From Pseudomonadales bacterium (GTDB taxonomy: Bacteria; Pseudomonadota; Gammaproteobacteria; Pseudomonadales; UBA7239), in contig JAGRJA010000243.1 of NCBI GenBank assembly GCA_020443005.1, positions 1 to 7,656 on the forward strand: a DNA stretch of 7,656 nucleotides. The letters run 5' to 3'. Each line of letters starts with the position of its first letter. The stretch's first letter is position 1. Positions 6,901 to 7,656 of the stretch are shown piece after piece. The position numbers and the translations under genes are program-made. The notes under the pieces are model-generated. The model did not search any database. It saw nothing but the letters and a program-made list of their open reading frames with translations, and had not been told where the DNA came from.

Positions 6901-7656
6901 TGGTGTGGGTGATTATTCCGATGCCTTCCCCTATGACCCGACAGAAACACTCGATACCGACGGTGACGGTATCGGAAATAACGCTGATCAGGATGATGAT
7001 GGCGATGGCTCACCCGACACTTGGGAGGCTATCTGGGGCTCTGATCCTCTGCTTGCCAATCTGGATAATGATGGTGATGGGATACCGAACTATATCGAAG
7101 TGAATGTATACGGTTCTGACAAGGATCTTTATGATACCGATGGCGATGGCCTGAATGATGGTGAAGAGGTTGCTATCTATAACTCATCGCCCATCAAGCA
7201 GGATACTGACGATGATGGTTACAAGGATGATATTGACCTGTTTCCGAACGATCCTTCAAAGCCTCGGCTCGGTGCGCTTTATACTTTCTATGGCGATGAT
7301 GCGGATGACGAGCTGGGTACTTCAGTTGCCGGTTTGGGTGATATTAACGGCGATGGCTATGATGATTTTGCCGCGGGGGCCTGTCATGATGAAACCAATG
7401 GTCAGAATGCCGGACAGGTAAGGGCCTATAGCGGTTTGAATGGCTCAATCCTTTATGAATATCTCGGTCAAAATGCCGGTGATCGAGCGGGTTGTGCCAT
7501 CAGCGGTGCTGGTGATGTAAACGGCGATGGCTATCCTGATTTTATTGTGGGTGCGTATGGTGATGACACCGCCGGTGCTGCTGTCGGATCGGCTATTGTT
7601 TATAGCGGCATTACCGGATCAGCGCTGAAAACATTTTATGGCCAATCACCGGGCGA
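3872..7656 (+). CDS. Secreted multi-propeller FG-GAP/TSP3-like protein, 3' end outside window
   Basis: An uninterrupted frame of 1261 codons runs off the right edge; I translated it throughout and found no stop or frameshift. Residues 1-24 are a signal peptide (MNNLFFSLRPLLAVLLMMPA, then FALA; likely cleavage ALA/V). Then come a short Asp-rich calcium motif (25-42), FG-GAP repeats 1-7 (about 47-408), a thrombospondin-type-3-like linker (409-572), FG-GAP repeats 8-14 (573-979), a second linker (980-1130) and two repeats of a third set. Each FG-GAP repeat has a calcium loop of form D-x-N-x-D-G-Y-x-D, and many end in YSGxDGS. Seven repeats per set implies integrin-alpha-like seven-bladed propellers. 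The product should be exported and bind many calcium ions, as a surface adhesin, matrix protein or carbohydrate-associated exoprotein. No catalytic domain is visible. Anchor and sorting signals, if any, lie beyond the window. Confidence 0.95.
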   Translation, partial: MNNLFFSLRPLLAVLLMMPAFALAVDTDGDGWDDSVDPFPNNNLLPSYAPIYSFFGNLESDDFGQSVAGESDVNGDGYPDIIIGVPGKDGVSLNEGEVKIYSGMDGSELKTMTGVGGGFGYVVRSMGDLNNNGYDDYAVFNQKAPSTGYQTMEIYDGNADTLLFTEGSDSSSDKYLSASDLNNDGYNDLLLRCCNGDYWTYLYGNPISGALTVVSGLDFSTILLTHDAGYYNPGTTGVLGDINADGYPDYGYLGFDYTTEDAYTRILSGVDGTLIFEQFQDACTGSCLAPRKAGDINADGYDDYVLIGGSSATVRSGANGTTIYNLSNVSEDVRYAGDMNADGYADLILDKDTHIEIFGGQAGNILGVFAKTGYVSVAGDVNGDGYDDLLMSGNFHEGVSVLSLAPGLLDSDGDGVTDPLDLFPLDPNEWSDNDNDSIGDNADPDDDNDGSPDTWEQAMGSDPLIADVDTDGDGVPDYYETSVYGTNPNLADTDADTVNDGLELFEAGTNPLVADQYDTDGDGTVDSLDADDDNDGTLDVDDAFPLDASEQSDADGDRFGDNSDPFPNDEALPTYLPIYEVFPEDGAEQQMPGWSRKFNQMGAAGDVNGDGYTDLIARANFRYQSDPSYSLIKVYSGVDGSELYSYDWLPASEGVWDLSEVGDINSDGYSDFGFGYGYAFKADYGVKIYSGLDGSELRFHQDNVPSDLNAHFGNTIAPIGDVNKDGVDDYLVGADSSGGKIWIYSGVDGSQIRVFAGAYGDNLGYSSTGVVQAAIGGADFNKDGYADYVLGAAGAGATDAGQVKVYSGKTGWLIHTIDGENEGDLFGNSVDIIDDINGDGYEEIVVGSPYDDVDSPNIGKNAGSVRVFSGKDASLLFQHDGIANVTQLMGISVSRAGDVDRDGYADYMIQTNSRYLNGGDISRAVIDFYSGRTGKLIVGLKGDDFFGHFLSLGDTNGDGYQDFLVRRDASIRFYSISPDYLDSDGDGVPDVNDDFPYDPTRTIDVDSDGDGVGDYSDAFPYDPTETLDTDGDGIGNNADQDDDGDGSPDTWEAIWGSDPLLANLDNDGDGIPNYIEVNVYGSDKDLYDTDGDGLNDGEEVAIYNSSPIKQDTDDDGYKDDIDLFPNDPSKPRLGALYTFYGDDADDELGTSVAGLGDINGDGYDDFAAGACHDETNGQNAGQVRAYSGLNGSILYEYLGQNAGDRAGCAISGAGDVNGDGYPDFIVGAYGDDTAGAAVGSAIVYSGITGSALKTFYGQSPG
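4010..5095 (+). repeat. FG-GAP propeller A: seven repeats
   Basis: Seven calcium loops begin at residues D72, D128, D180, D241, D295, D338 and D380 of the secreted protein. Spacings are 56, 52, 61, 54, 43 and 42 residues. Loops 4-6 share the form N-A-D-G-Y. YSGMDGS at 99-105 is the clearest blade-end motif; later ones are degenerate (LSGVDGT, RSGANGT, FGGQAGN). Two cysteine clusters occur only in this block and not in block B: C193-C194 and C283/C287. Seven repeats are the number needed to close an integrin-type beta-propeller. Confidence 0.85.
5096..5587 (+). repeat. TSP3-like calcium-binding linker 1
   Basis: Residues 409-572 are almost wholly Asp/Asn/Gly-rich loops of the DxDxDGxxD type (for example DSDGDGVTD at 410-418, DTDGDGTVD at 518-526), with repeated FPLD turns (423-426, 544-547). 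The central GSPDTWE (450-456) recurs in linker 2. Such thrombospondin-type-3-like segments stiffen on calcium binding, which suits a rigid spacer between propellers. Confidence 0.8.
5588..6808 (+). repeat. FG-GAP propeller B: seven repeats
   Basis: Calcium loops begin at D606, D663, D721, D779, D835, D898 and D954, with even spacing of 56-63 residues. Six of the seven blades end in a recognisable YSG/FSG motif (YSGVDGS, YSGLDGS, YSGVDGS, YSGKTGW, FSGKDAS, YSGRTGK). The fifth loop ends in Glu (E843) rather than Asp. This set is more regular than propeller A and has no cysteine. Confidence 0.87.
6809..7261 (+). repeat. TSP3-like calcium-binding linker 2
   Basis: Residues 980-1130 repeat the plan of linker 1: LDSDGDGVPD (981-990), two FPYDPT turns (995-1000, 1019-1024), GSPDTWE (1046-1052), an IPNYIE segment, then DTDGDGLNDGEE and a final calcium loop leading into FPNDP. 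The segment from GSPDTWE on aligns almost gap-free with linker 1 at 450-503, showing a duplicated origin. Confidence 0.8.
7262..7656 (+). repeat. FG-GAP propeller C: first two repeats, truncated by window edge
   Basis: Residues 1131-1261 open a third propeller, with loops at D1157 and D1215 (58 apart) and blade-end motifs YSGLNGS and YSGITGS. Two cysteines, C1171 and C1208, lie in successive blades. By analogy with A and B about five more repeats should follow outside the window; that count is inferred. Confidence 0.8.

Noticed and set aside
6720..7013. Minus-strand frame encoding a His-rich peptide
   Set aside because: The His codons are the reverse complement of the Asp/Gly-rich calcium loops (GAT-GGT runs) of the secreted protein; it is a composition artefact.
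3872..7656. CRISPR or DNA-level satellite array, because of the recurring GATGGTGAT-like words
   Set aside because: The repetition follows the codon frame of degenerate FG-GAP and TSP3-like protein repeats with variable spacing, not fixed DNA repeats with spacers.

Overview
The window looks like chromosomal DNA of a gammaproteobacterium. MetG with a fused C-terminal tRNA-binding domain, a PP-loop TtcA with the expected cysteine pairs, a YmdB-like macrodomain protein and a YqhA/UPF0114-type start are all typical of that class. The very Asp-rich, multi-propeller exoprotein resembles those of free-living marine or soil gammaproteobacteria, for example Cellvibrionales. That finer placement is a guess from style, not shown by the sequence.

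Layout: positions 1-92 (minus) hold the first 30 codons of a UPF0114 membrane protein, cut by the window edge. metG (126-2174, minus) lies just upstream of it in the same direction, so the two are probably co-transcribed. A 194-bp divergent intergenic region (2175-2368) carries a clean 8-bp-arm inverted repeat. Rightward from it come ttcA (2369-3208) and, 7 nt later, a macrodomain gene (3216-3746). These two probably form an operon joining tRNA C32 thiolation with hydrolysis of an ADP-ribose derivative, though no functional link is proven.

Four bases after the macrodomain stop begins a perfect pentanucleotide microsatellite, TTTCC x 9.4 (3750-3796). It ends right at the presumed -35 region of the last gene. 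That gene (3872 to beyond 7656, plus) is the largest feature in the window. It stays open for 1261 codons without a stop and has no visible 3' end. It encodes a secreted, calcium-loop-rich protein: signal peptide, short Asp-rich calcium motif, a complete seven-repeat FG-GAP propeller, a thrombospondin-type-3-like linker, a second complete seven-repeat propeller, a second linker, and the start of a third propeller. Entry and exit sequences are conserved from module to module, so the protein seems to have grown by duplication of a propeller-plus-linker unit of about 530-570 residues.

The left half is ordinary translation and tRNA housekeeping. The part worth a second look is the right half: a modular surface or secreted protein whose promoter directly abuts a slippage-prone repeat, an arrangement seen in phase-variable adhesin genes.
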